A stretch of DNA of 27,337 nucleotides from NCBI GenBank assembly GCA_003218785.1, contig QHOM01000077.1:1-27337 (forward strand), given 5' to 3'. Position numbers and translations under genes: made by a program. The notes beneath the pieces are model-generated. The model did not search any database. It was not told the DNA's origin and saw only the letters and a list, made by a program, of their open reading frames with translations. Below are positions 7,975-17,400 of this stretch, one piece after another. Each line of letters opens with the position of its first letter. The first letter of the stretch is position 1. The DNA is from Verrucomicrobiota bacterium (lineage in GTDB: Bacteria; Verrucomicrobiota; Verrucomicrobiia; Chthoniobacterales; UBA10450).

Positions 7975-9101
7975 GTCTGGCAATCGCCGGCATGGGGTGG
8001 GTCACGCCCCTTGGAAGCGGCATTGATCCGGTATGGGAACGTTTGCTCCAGGGTGATGAAGCGCAGGCGGAAAAGATCACGGAACAATTCAGTAATCAAT
8101 ATTACAGCGTTTTTCGAGTACCTGAGTCCGCGCTGACCGGTTCGCCCCGCCACCCACGTCTTCGCCGGGCCAGTATGATTTCACGTTTTGCCGCGGCCGC
8201 GGGTTTGGAGGCGTTGCAAGCCGCAGGAGTAAAGCTTGATTCGCAGAGTGCAGAACGAATGGCGCTCGTCTTCGCAATCTCAAACGGCGGGGTGATTTAC
8301 ACGAAGCGCTTTTATCGCGACATCGTTGAGGGGGGCGCGCAATCAGCCAGCCCGCTCCTGTTTCCTGAAACAGTCTTCAACGCGCCAGCGAGTCATCTCG
8401 CAGCGATTCTCGGTATCACCGGCGCCACCTACACTCTGGTGGGTGATAGCGCGGCAGGTCTTCTAGCGATAAGAATGGCCGAGGACTTGATGACGAATGA
8501 GGCGCTCGACTATTGCCTGGTCGTCGGAGCGGAAGAGGTCGATTGGCTGTTGTGCGACGCGTATCGGCGATGGCGGCTGCTCCGTTTGGCGCCTCCGGTA
8601 GAGCCATTCGGTCGAATAGATCGAGGAATGATCTTGAGCGAAGGGGCAGGAGCAATCCTGCTTCGACGGGACGGCCCGATAATAATCGAAGGTACTCACG
8701 CCGGCGGGAATTACCGGAAACGCGCGGAAGCAGAAGAGTTAATGAAGCGGATTCTCCGCGATCTCAGCCGAACCAAAATTGATTTTGTTATCTCGAGCGC
8801 AAACGGCACATTTATCGATAAGGCGGAAAGCAGGGTGCTACAGCAAGTTATCCCCGATGCATTCGTCTATACGGCAAAGCCAGCTCTTGGTGAGAGCGTT
8901 GGCGCTGCCGGACTGTGGCAGGTCATTTTAGGAGGCCAGGCTTTGCGTTGTGGTGAGCTTCCGCCCCTGCTTCATGCAAGGCGAACAATTCCATTGCGGA
9001 TTTCGCTTGCGCGTGTGTCCGTGGTGGCGTCAGGTCGCGCAATCGTCTTAGGCTCTGGAGTCAATCAGCAAGTCGCAGGTTTGCGGTTGTCGATCCGATA
9101 A
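7971..9101 (+). CDS. Ketosynthase-like protein with a lost catalytic triad (chain-length-factor-like)
   Basis: 376 residues with the thiolase/ketosynthase fold throughout: GMGWVTPLGSGID at the start, RMALVFAISNGG, GRIDRGMILSEGAGAI (214-229) and an SVGAAGLW loop. The three catalytic positions are all changed. Ser160 (VGDSAAGL) replaces the Cys, Asn278 (SANGTF) replaces the first His and Glu308 (KPALGESVGAAG) replaces the second; Lys303 is kept. By analogy with the KS-beta/CLF subunits of type II polyketide synthases, it should form a heterodimer with the preceding ketosynthase and shape the chain length. The 4-bp overlap with that gene supports the pairing. The lptD homologue starts about 100 bp downstream on the same strand. 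Confidence 0.88.
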   Translation: MSLAIAGMGWVTPLGSGIDPVWERLLQGDEAQAEKITEQFSNQYYSVFRVPESALTGSPRHPRLRRASMISRFAAAAGLEALQAAGVKLDSQSAERMALVFAISNGGVIYTKRFYRDIVEGGAQSASPLLFPETVFNAPASHLAAILGITGATYTLVGDSAAGLLAIRMAEDLMTNEALDYCLVVGAEEVDWLLCDAYRRWRLLRLAPPVEPFGRIDRGMILSEGAGAILLRRDGPIIIEGTHAGGNYRKRAEAEELMKRILRDLSRTKIDFVISSANGTFIDKAESRVLQQVIPDAFVYTAKPALGESVGAAGLWQVILGGQALRCGELPPLLHARRTIPLRISLARVSVVASGRAIVLGSGVNQQVAGLRLSIR

Positions 9102-9202
9102 TTGTGGATTCAATTCGTCAAGTGGCCAGCGCTCGTGATCTCAACGCAGAGTGCTTTTGGGCTTTTCAGGAAGCCTTTGCTGCAGTACTTTCGGCGTCCG
9201 CC

Positions 9203-11443
9203 ATGCGAAAGCCGGTCTTGTTGTTCATCGCTCTCCTTGCGAGCGCCGGTTTTATGAGAGGCGCAATCAAGACTCCGGAGAATGCTCCGATTGAAATTAC
9301 GTCCACTGGGGAAACGACGTATGAAAACGGACTGGCAACGGCGCGCGATAATGTCGCGATTCATGTCGGCGACACAGACATTTACGCCGACTACGCACAG
9401 TACAATTCCAGCACACACGATGTGGAACTGAGAGGCCACGTGCGGATCTATCGTGATGTGAGCCTCTACATTGCCGATAGCGGTGTGTATAACACTGACA
9501 CAAAAAAAATTCGGGCGGTAAAAACGCGAACGGAGTCCGAACCCTATTTCCTGAACGGCGAAAATGTGAGCCAAATTTCCGACAACGGCTATCTCATAAG
9601 GAACGGAACCTTTACGACGCATGATGCGCCGAATCCCGATTTCCACCTCCGAGCACAAACAATCCGGTTCTACGAGGACGACCGCGCGATTTTTCGGAAC
9701 GTAACCTTGTATGTCGGGAAGGTGCCGGTGTTTTGGTGGCCTTACATGTATCAATCGCTCAGTGACGCGTTCAGTTTTACGGTTTCGCCAGCGTACTTAA
9801 GCACGTGGGGACCATCGCTTCTCACTGAGGTCACCTTCCCAATAACCGACCATATCAGGGGCCGCGTCCGGCTTGATTACTTTGGCCGTCGGGGCCCAGC
9901 CATCGGCTTCGATCCCATTATTGATTATGGGAAGGACGACAGCAGCCAGGCCCGGCTCAAGACTTTTTACATTAATGATCAAAACCCCGATATAAATCAG
10001 ACCGCCATACCGCGACAGAATGTTCCTACCGATCGATACCGACTCAGCTTGCAAGATCACACAGACTTTACTGAGCACATCTACGGCATCGCTAACATCA
10101 CGAAACTAAGCGACCAGTACGTTATGCAGGATTACTATCCGGGTGAGTTTCGTGTCGATCCTGTTCCGGACAACGTTGTCGCTCTGACAAAGTCGGACCC
10201 GTTTTACACGTTGACTGGGATCGCACGTTTTCAGGCAAACGACTTCTTCACGACAACCGAACGTTTGCCGGAAGTCGTCTTGGACATCAAGCGTCACGCG
10301 CTTTTCGGGGGACCAATTTTTTATGAAGGCGAGACCGGCTTTGCGAATTTGCGGTTACAATTCCCTGAGGGTGCAGGTTTCGAGAACTACGGCACGGATC
10401 GTTTCGACACCTTCCATCAACTAACTTATCCAAACACATACTTTGGGTGGCTTTCCATCGTACCGCGAGTTGGCTACCGCGGCACTTATTATGGTAAGAC
10501 ATGGGACTTGGGGACGACAACCTTCATACCGCCCTCAAATCCGCTCGTGCCCGACTTTATTCTCCCGCCCCCGACCGTGACTAACCCAATCAAGTTCGAC
10601 GGAGACACATTTCGCTCGGTCTTTAATACGGGCGCAGAGGCCTCTTTCAAGATCTCGCGCACATGGGAGGATGTACAAAGCCGCGCTTTTGGGTTGGATG
10701 GACTTATGCACGTTTTCCAACCATTCACAGACTTTTCGTACGTCTCAGAAAACGGTCCGAACCCCGAGTCAATTTTGGAGTTCGATCGATTTGAACCGTC
10801 CACGCAATTGCGGGCGATCGACTTTCCACAGTTCACCCCAATCGATTCAATCGCAAGTTGGACCGTCTGGCGCGTCGGTATGCGCAACCGCCTGGAAACA
10901 CGGCGCGATGACCAAACGTTCACTTGGTTTGAGCTCGATAGCTTTTTTGACGCAAACTTCCACAATCCATACGACCGCACCGATTATTCAAACTTCTTTA
11001 ATAATGTCCGCTTTACGCCGCTGCCCTGGATGTCGTTCTCGGTCAACTCCCAAGTGCCGGCTTTTGCCAAGGGTTTTACGGAGGTCGACACTACCGCGAG
11101 CGTTCAGCCGATAGCCAATCTGCAATTGAATGTTGGGCATCGCTATTTGAATAACAATCCATTCTTCCAGAATAGCAGTTTGTTTGTTGTCGGTGGATAT
11201 TACCGGCTCAATGATAACTGGGGCGTTGGAATTCAGGAACAATATGAAGCCACGACCGGCATTCTCGAGGAGCAGCGCTACTCTATTTACCGCGATCTGA
11301 CGAGCTGGGTGGCCTCGTTCGGGGGAGTGATACGCGACAACTCCGGCGTGAACGAATACGGCGTCCTGTTTACCGTAACGCTCAAAGCATTTCCGAAATT
11401 TGGATTCGATTTGAACTTCGATCCCGCTTCCCAGGGACAATGA
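9203..11443 (+). CDS. lptD: LptD/OstA-like outer-membrane LPS assembly protein
   Basis: LptD inserts lipopolysaccharide into the outer leaflet of the outer membrane. From ATG 9203 the protein has 746 residues. It begins with a signal peptide (MRKPVLLFIALLASAGFMRG) and an N-terminal OstA/LptA-like beta-jellyroll (about residues 25-190, repeating phrases such as VELRGHVRIYRD and HLRAQTIRFYEDD). The hallmark VPVFWWPYMYQ follows, then a long aromatic-rich beta-barrel with alternating strands to the C-terminus. No cysteine is present, so the disulfide-dependent maturation known for E. coli LptD does not apply. An upstream GTG at 9104 would add 33 residues before the signal peptide and is unlikely. 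The gene marks the cell as a diderm with LPS or a similar glycolipid. Confidence 0.88.
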   Translation: MRKPVLLFIALLASAGFMRGAIKTPENAPIEITSTGETTYENGLATARDNVAIHVGDTDIYADYAQYNSSTHDVELRGHVRIYRDVSLYIADSGVYNTDTKKIRAVKTRTESEPYFLNGENVSQISDNGYLIRNGTFTTHDAPNPDFHLRAQTIRFYEDDRAIFRNVTLYVGKVPVFWWPYMYQSLSDAFSFTVSPAYLSTWGPSLLTEVTFPITDHIRGRVRLDYFGRRGPAIGFDPIIDYGKDDSSQARLKTFYINDQNPDINQTAIPRQNVPTDRYRLSLQDHTDFTEHIYGIANITKLSDQYVMQDYYPGEFRVDPVPDNVVALTKSDPFYTLTGIARFQANDFFTTTERLPEVVLDIKRHALFGGPIFYEGETGFANLRLQFPEGAGFENYGTDRFDTFHQLTYPNTYFGWLSIVPRVGYRGTYYGKTWDLGTTTFIPPSNPLVPDFILPPPTVTNPIKFDGDTFRSVFNTGAEASFKISRTWEDVQSRAFGLDGLMHVFQPFTDFSYVSENGPNPESILEFDRFEPSTQLRAIDFPQFTPIDSIASWTVWRVGMRNRLETRRDDQTFTWFELDSFFDANFHNPYDRTDYSNFFNNVRFTPLPWMSFSVNSQVPAFAKGFTEVDTTASVQPIANLQLNVGHRYLNNNPFFQNSSLFVVGGYYRLNDNWGVGIQEQYEATTGILEEQRYSIYRDLTSWVASFGGVIRDNSGVNEYGVLFTVTLKAFPKFGFDLNFDPASQGQ

Positions 11444-11526
11444 ACGAAAGTGCGCGGACAATGCCAAGCTTGTTGAGTGCGTTCTGCTTGCGCTGCGGCT
11501 GATTCGCCTGCGTCCGTTCTTCGCAT

Positions 11527-12840
11527 ATGGATCTCGCAATCATCGGCTCGGGGTACGTTGGTCTTGTGACCGGCGCATGTTTCGCCGATGTCGGTCATAA
11601 CGTCATTTGCGTCGATAACGACGTGCAGAAGATCAAACTGCTACAATCTGGCGACGTGCCGATATATGAACCGGGCCTTGAAGAAGTAATTCATCGCAAT
11701 GTCTCAGCGCATCGATTGCGTTTCACCGGCAGCATTCGAGAAGGCGTGGATAATTCACAGATCATTTTTATCGCCGTTCCCACTCCCCAGCAGCCGGATG
11801 GCGATGTGGATCTTAGCTTCCTCGAGAAAGTCGCGCGCGACATCGCCGCGGTATTGTCCGATTATCGAGTGATTGTCGACAAGAGCACAGTGCCAGTGAA
11901 AACGGGCGAAAAAGTGGCTGAATCAATCAAAAGATATAACCGCCACGGCGCCAACTTCGATGTTGTCAGCAATCCCGAATTCTTACGCGAAGGCTGTGCG
12001 GTTGCCGATCTAATGCATCCGGATCGCATCGTGATTGGAGCGCAAAGCGAGCATGCCATCGATCTCATGAAGAAGGTTTATGAGCCATTCATGGCACCGA
12101 TCCTTGTGACTGATATTAGCAGCGCCGAGCTTATCAAACATTGCGCAAACTCATTTCTCGCACTGAAAATTTCATACATCAACGCGGTCTCGGCGATTTG
12201 CGAGGCGAGCGGCGCCGATGTCGAAAAAGTCGCGGACGGGATTGGAATGGATCATCGCATTGGCCGTGATTTTCTTAATGCTGGGATTGGATACGGCGGC
12301 TCGTGTTTTCCCAAAGACATTGCTGCATTCATTACGATCAGCGAACGGCTCGGTGTTCCGTTCAATCTGCTGAAGGAAGTGCAACGAATAAACACCGCCC
12401 AGAAAGAGCGTTTTCTGAAAACGATTCGTGAAACGCTGTGGGTTCTTCGGGAAAAACGAATTGCGGTCTGGGGTCTCACATTCAAGCCAGATACAGACGA
12501 TGTTCGTTCGTCTGTTGCGATCGAGCTGGTCGCAGACCTGCTGCGCGAAGGAGCGCATGTGGTCGCCTATGACCCGAAAGGAATACAAAAGGCCCGCGCC
12601 GTAAAAACGGTCGCCGCAGCCGAATTTGCTCCGTCCGCTCTCGAGGCGGTGAGCAATGCCGAAGCGCTGATCATCGCCACGGAATGGAACGAATTTGCTA
12701 ATGTCGACCTGGCTGCGATGAAGGAAAAAATGAGGACGCCGATCGTCTTTGATGGACGAAACCTGTTGGATCCTGAAACGATGCGGACCCTGGGGTTTCA
12801 TTATCATTCCATTGGGCGCGCCAGCGTGAAGCCGGGATAA
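11527..12840 (+). CDS. UDP-glucose/UDP-sugar 6-dehydrogenase
   Basis: 437 residues. It oxidises UDP-glucose (or a related UDP- or GDP-sugar) twice, using NAD+, to the uronic acid used in surface polysaccharides. The N-terminal Rossmann motif is IIGSGYVGLVTGACFAD (5-21). The substrate and catalytic residues are Glu152 in NPEFLREG, Lys204 in ELIKHCANSFLA and the nucleophile Cys260 in GYGGSCFPKD. The C-terminal UDP-binding domain has VWGLTFKPDTDDVRSS. Length and motif spelling fit UDP-glucose dehydrogenase of the Ugd/TuaD type best. It starts 83 bp after lptD on the same strand. It may act together with the nearby aminotransferase (now broken) and GT-C protein in surface-sugar synthesis. Confidence 0.94.
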   Translation: MDLAIIGSGYVGLVTGACFADVGHNVICVDNDVQKIKLLQSGDVPIYEPGLEEVIHRNVSAHRLRFTGSIREGVDNSQIIFIAVPTPQQPDGDVDLSFLEKVARDIAAVLSDYRVIVDKSTVPVKTGEKVAESIKRYNRHGANFDVVSNPEFLREGCAVADLMHPDRIVIGAQSEHAIDLMKKVYEPFMAPILVTDISSAELIKHCANSFLALKISYINAVSAICEASGADVEKVADGIGMDHRIGRDFLNAGIGYGGSCFPKDIAAFITISERLGVPFNLLKEVQRINTAQKERFLKTIRETLWVLREKRIAVWGLTFKPDTDDVRSSVAIELVADLLREGAHVVAYDPKGIQKARAVKTVAAAEFAPSALEAVSNAEALIIATEWNEFANVDLAAMKEKMRTPIVFDGRNLLDPETMRTLGFHYHSIGRASVKPG

Positions 12841-12845
12841 ACCCT

Positions 12846-13170
12846 TTGCCGACGATCTGTGGCGCAGCTCTCTGTGCTCGCCGAATTGCGCTGGCGGCAC
12901 GGCGCAGGTGGCGAAGCGAAGGACGCTTTGCCGATCCCATCATCTCGGAATTTCTCGCGAAGGCGAAGCTTACTCAGTCAGATCGCGCGTTTGCTCTCGA
13001 ACTGTCTTACGGCAGCACTTGTGGCCTCGAGTCAGAAGAAAACGAAGAAGCTGTGCGGTGCGTTCTGGCCGACTTGTCGATCTTGCGACTGGAAAGAAGA
13101 GAAGTATTCGCTTCCGTTTGGAGATCGTTTTGACGGCGCGTTTGCTGCAAAATTTGTCCGCGCTGCTTAG
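12846..13170 (+). pseudogene. rsmB: Collapsed remnant of 16S rRNA m5C methyltransferase RsmB
   Basis: RsmB has an N-terminal NusB-like RNA-binding domain and a C-terminal SAM methyltransferase domain, about 430 residues in total. Here the N-terminal phrase (RRIALAARRRWRSEGRFADP and FLAKAKLTQSDRAFALELSY, to about 13013) runs directly, in frame, into STCGLESEENEEAVRCVLAD, the catalytic-cysteine motif normally near the C-terminus. More than 300 codons appear to be missing. After SILRLERRE a one-base slip in a purine-rich tract (about 13092-13110) moves the expected ending LPFGDRFDGAFAAKFVRAA into another frame that stops at 13170. The remnant sits between ugd and the M29 peptidase. The identification rests on these two family motifs and their order. 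Confidence 0.75.
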
Positions 13171-13219
13171 GGCCGACCTCAGTTGCATCTAACGCGACTG
13201 ATGGAATTATAACCGTCTT

Positions 13220-14338
13220 ATGCACGATATTCGCTGGGACAATCTCGCCAAACTTCTTGTGGAATATTCCATCCGGCTCAAACGAAACGAAACCGTGTTG
13301 ATCGAAGCATTCGACATCCCGGACGAAATGACAATCGCACTCATTCGAGCGGCGCAGAAATTGAGAGGCATCCCTTTTGTGCAGACTCAGCACACCCGAA
13401 TCAACCGCGCGCTTGCGCTCGAAGCATCCGATCGGCAGTTGAATCTTTTGGCAAGCCATGAACTGGCGCGGATGAAAAAAATGGATGCATACATCGCTGT
13501 GCGCGGCAGCAACAACATCACGGAGTTATCCGACGTGCCGCCGGAGAAGATGAAGTTGCTCGCCAAGAAAATGCGCCCCGTGCAGGACGAGCGAGTAAAA
13601 AAAACGAAATGGGTGGTTTTGCGCTGGCCGACACCGTCAATGGCACAACTTGCCGGAATGAGCACGGAGGCGTTTGAAGATTTTTATTTCGAAGTCTGCA
13701 CGCTGGATTATCGCAAACTCCAGCCCGGCATGAAAGCGCTTAAGCGGTTGATGGAAAAGACAGACCGCGTCGAGATCAAAGGCCCCGGGACCGACCTCCG
13801 TTTCAGTATCAAGGGAATTCCAGCCGTGATCTGTGGTGGCGATCGCAATATTCCCGATGGCGAAGTTTTTAGCTGCCCGGTGAAAGATTCCGTAGAGGGT
13901 CATGTGACGTTCAACGCGCCGAGTATTTATCAGGGCATCGGTTTCGATACCATCCGTCTCGAGTTCGAAAACGGAAAGATTGTCGATGCGACAAGCAACG
14001 AAACAAAAAAACTGAACAAGATTCTCGATTCAGATCCAGGCGCGCGTTACGTCGGCGAATTTTCCATTGGGTTTAATCCTCGCGTTTTGCAGCCGATGCG
14101 GGACATCCTGTTCGATGAGAAGATCGCGGGCTCGTTTCATCTAACTCCGGGACAAGCTTACGAAGAAGCCGACAACGGGAACCGGAGCCAGGTCCATTGG
14201 GACATGGTAAGCATCCAGCGTCCAGAATGCGGCGGCGGTGAAATTTATTTTGACGGCAAATTGATCCGTCGAGACGGGCAGTTTTTATCCAAGCAACTGT
14301 GTTCGCTAAATCGAAGCGGATTGGCCAAACGCGCTTAA
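13220..14338 (+). CDS. M29-family metallo-aminopeptidase
   Basis: 372 residues of the thermophilic aminopeptidase family (AmpS, PepS, aminopeptidase T), cytoplasmic enzymes that release N-terminal residues using two metal ions. The expected ligands are all present: Glu215 in IPDGEVFSCP, Glu280 in VGEFSIGFNP, His307 in FHLTPGQAYEE, and His326 and Asp328 in QVHWDMV. The N-terminal half (YIAVRGSNN, then VLRWPTPSMAQLAGMST) is also typical. ATG 13220 starts just before the conserved WDNLAKLLVEYSI. It lies 49 bp after the rsmB remnant and is followed by a short hairpin. The gene is intact. Confidence 0.93.
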   Translation: MHDIRWDNLAKLLVEYSIRLKRNETVLIEAFDIPDEMTIALIRAAQKLRGIPFVQTQHTRINRALALEASDRQLNLLASHELARMKKMDAYIAVRGSNNITELSDVPPEKMKLLAKKMRPVQDERVKKTKWVVLRWPTPSMAQLAGMSTEAFEDFYFEVCTLDYRKLQPGMKALKRLMEKTDRVEIKGPGTDLRFSIKGIPAVICGGDRNIPDGEVFSCPVKDSVEGHVTFNAPSIYQGIGFDTIRLEFENGKIVDATSNETKKLNKILDSDPGARYVGEFSIGFNPRVLQPMRDILFDEKIAGSFHLTPGQAYEEADNGNRSQVHWDMVSIQRPECGGGEIYFDGKLIRRDGQFLSKQLCSLNRSGLAKRA

Positions 14339-14364
14339 GCCGAGTGAGCGAAAGTAGCTCGGCT
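14338..14364 (+). terminator. Hairpin just after the M29 peptidase gene
   Basis: AGCCGAG (14338-14344) pairs with CTCGGCT (14358-14364), a perfect 7-bp stem with a 13-nt loop, beginning on the last base of the stop codon. It lies between convergent genes. There is no clear T-run after it, so a role as terminator is plausible but unproven. Confidence 0.35.
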
Positions 14365-14413
14365 GGTACCGGCTACAAGAATCTCTCTTTGTGGTCTGGT
14401 AAATCTGGGCTCG

Positions 14414-17400
14414 TTACGTCTCCTTCGCGCTCTGGCCAAGCAGATTCAGCTGCATCATGCCGATCTCGCCGCGTTCAGCGAGCTGCAAATTCGCAATTTC
14501 GAATACAGGCGGTCCCTCCGCTGGACTTGGTCCGGCGCCGGGCAACTGAACGAGAACTTGCTTGGAATTCGAATTCAGGACGACCGATGCGATCTCAAGC
14601 GACGGCGAAAACTCGATCGTCGTGATTTGGAATGGGACAGTAATGAAAACAGAGGCTCGGCCCTGCTGCGACGGCGTGAGTTGGACCGGCGCTGTCTCGA
14701 AATTAGGGACGACTTGCAATCCCGCGACGGCGAATGACGGCGAGCCGGTCGCAGTTTGCCTCTGCTGTTGAGACGGAATCATCCGAATCGTACCAAGAGC
14801 TCCCCCGACGGGCTGAATCTTTGCCACTTCGAAACTGACCTGCAAATTCAACGCGGGCTGAGGCTGCTGGGGTGCAGGCAACCGCATTGTGACAAGCTTG
14901 GATATGGGACGCACTTTTAGGACACCCATTCTAAAGCTCGACGTCAACTGCATGGCTGCGATCTCGAAAGAGAAGGTGATCTGCACGGATGCCTGCATTG
15001 TGGCAGCGGGTTGCGGTTTGGCCACGGCGGTGGATGGACGTTTGTCTACTTGAGCGGTTGGGATTTGGGTTGTTTCAGGCATGTTTGCAGGTGTGGTTGT
15101 TTGCGGAAATACGGGCTCAGTGAAAATGGTAGTTGGCAAACCAGACGCGGTCTCGGCGACGGGGGATTGAGTCGCAGCCGAGGCCGTTTCATAAGGCAGG
15201 GGTTGCCATTGCCCGATCGGTTTAATTTCAGGCCCTACTGACGCTAGCTCTGCGGAGAGTGCGACTTCCCCGGCCGCTTCGGAAACTTCACTCGGCGTTT
15301 CGGGCGCTATTGTAGAGGGTCGGCTTAATTCACTGATTGCCGAAACCTCAGCTACTTCAGGTGTCTGCGAAACGTCCCGCCGCGAGGCATTGGCCGTTTC
15401 TTCCACAACCGGCCCTACTGACGACTCAACGGCCGGCTCAGCGAGCGAGAACTCCGGTTCACTCGGTCGCAAGATTTCCGCCGTCTGTTCGACAACTGGT
15501 CCTACAGACGACTCAAGGGCCTGCACAGTGAGCGACGCCAATTCGCGATCGGATTCTCCTTTGTTGTAAGCGGGCGTTTGTGACGTTTCCCCTCCCAAAC
15601 CTGCCAGCTGATCAAAAGCACCGCTCAATTTTGCGGGAGGCAAGCCGCTGCGCCGCAACGAAGGTTTCCAGGCTGTTAATCGTAGCGAAACCTGGCGGGG
15701 CCCGCCAAAAAAGCTGTTGCCCTGCGCATGGCCCTTTTGCGCTAGTGCCGCGCTGGGTTTAAGCGTTCGGGGGCCGGTGGCGAACCTGGTCTGCCAGTAA
15801 CTCAGGATGTTGAATGTGTAGCGGTGGCGGCGAAGCTCGGGAACGACAACCCAGGCTAGCAGAAAGATGCCGGCTAACAGCAATCCACCGACAAGCCACG
15901 TTTGCCGACTGGCTATCCCGACAATGCCGGGCTGTGAGATTTTGGCCGGCCCGAGTGTTGTGGCGGGAGATGTAGCGACAACAGGGGCTGCGGATGGATT
16001 TGTCTGGCTCGCGGCTGACTGATCATTTTGTCCTTTAGGAGCAGATGAAGCGACCGGCGCCTCACCGGGCAAAGCCGCTACAGTTGTCGAGCCTACACCA
16101 GAAGACGAGCCCGAAACCGCAGTTGTAGGCGCTTCTTGTGGCTGACCGCTTGATCCCGCCGCAGTCGACTCATTCGACTTGGATACAGAGGGCTGTTGAG
16201 CCGGTCCTCTCCCACTCACAGATTCCGCCCCAGCAACCGGTGGGCTCGCCGCGGGGGCCAAAGAAGCAAGGGGTTCACCTTTCGATATTTCTGCTTGCTT
16301 GTTTGCAGCAAAAACGCTAGCGGGAATAGGACTCGGCTCAACTGCTGGGCTGCCTTCTGCCTGGGACGCAACGACATTGGCTGTGTCGAACGCGGGGGGA
16401 GGCATCGTCGAAGCTGTCGGCCTTTGGATCCAACCAACGTCGTAAAAAGCGTCAGCAAAAACGCTGTTGAGTGGCGACGAATAAATCTTATTAGCCGAAG
16501 CAGTCCAATCAGCGGCCTTCTCCGGATTGTTATGTTTAAATTCCCACGCCGCCTGAGCGTAATAGAGTGCAGGCGTATCCCCGGTAAATTGAAACTCGTC
16601 CATCATCGCGTGCGCGCGGCTCTCTTTTCCTTCGAGCAAAAGCGTCAGGTAAATCTTGAATTTAATGAGCGCTGCCGCCTGGTTTTTATCGCCTCCCGGC
16701 GTTCGCTCATATAATGTCTCGAAACGCTCGCGCGCCTTTGCGTAGTCCTTCCTCTTAAAAGGAATTTGCGCCAGATTGTATTGTGCTTCGCGAAGTTTCG
16801 GGTCCAGCTTGGCTGCCTTCTTAAATGCGGCCTCGGCTTGTTCAAACTGCTCCTGCTGCATCAGAATCTCGCCACGCAGATTAATCGTTGCCGCCTGATT
16901 CGGCTCCGCCTGATCGGCTTCATCAATTAATTTGAGGGCTGTGCCGAAATCGCGCTGCCGCAACGCCTGTTGTGCCTGCTCGAATTTTGAACGCGCCATG
17001 GCCTTCGTTTTTTCCGCACGCTCGGCAGCCGTCATTAGCGGCAATGAAGGGCGCGCCTCGCCAGCTGGCTTTTCAAGCCACCCGACTTCGTACAGTGATT
17101 CTGCGAAAAGTTTGTTCAGTTGCAGCGAAAAACTTTTCTCCGCTGCGCCCATCCAATCTTTTGCCTCCTTTTGATTCTTGTGCTGGAGCGCCACGGCTGC
17201 TTTCACATAGTCAACAGCGGGCGTGTCAGACGAAAGCTCCAACTTGGCCAGGATAGAATCGACCGTGTTCTCTTTTCCCTCCAGCAGGTAAGTCAAAAGG
17301 ATCTTGTACTGAATAAGCTGCGAAGCTTCGCTTGCCAGATCGGGGCCACTGCTGGAAAGCAGCTGCTGAAAACGATTCCGAGCCTCCGTCCAATCCTTCT

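Noticed and set aside
10988..11598. Long minus-strand frames opposite the end of lptD and the start of ugd
   Set aside because: They are antisense shadows of two well-supported genes.
13007..13459. 150-codon minus-strand frame across the rsmB remnant and the M29 peptidase start
   Set aside because: It is a shadow of the coding strand, with no recognisable motif.
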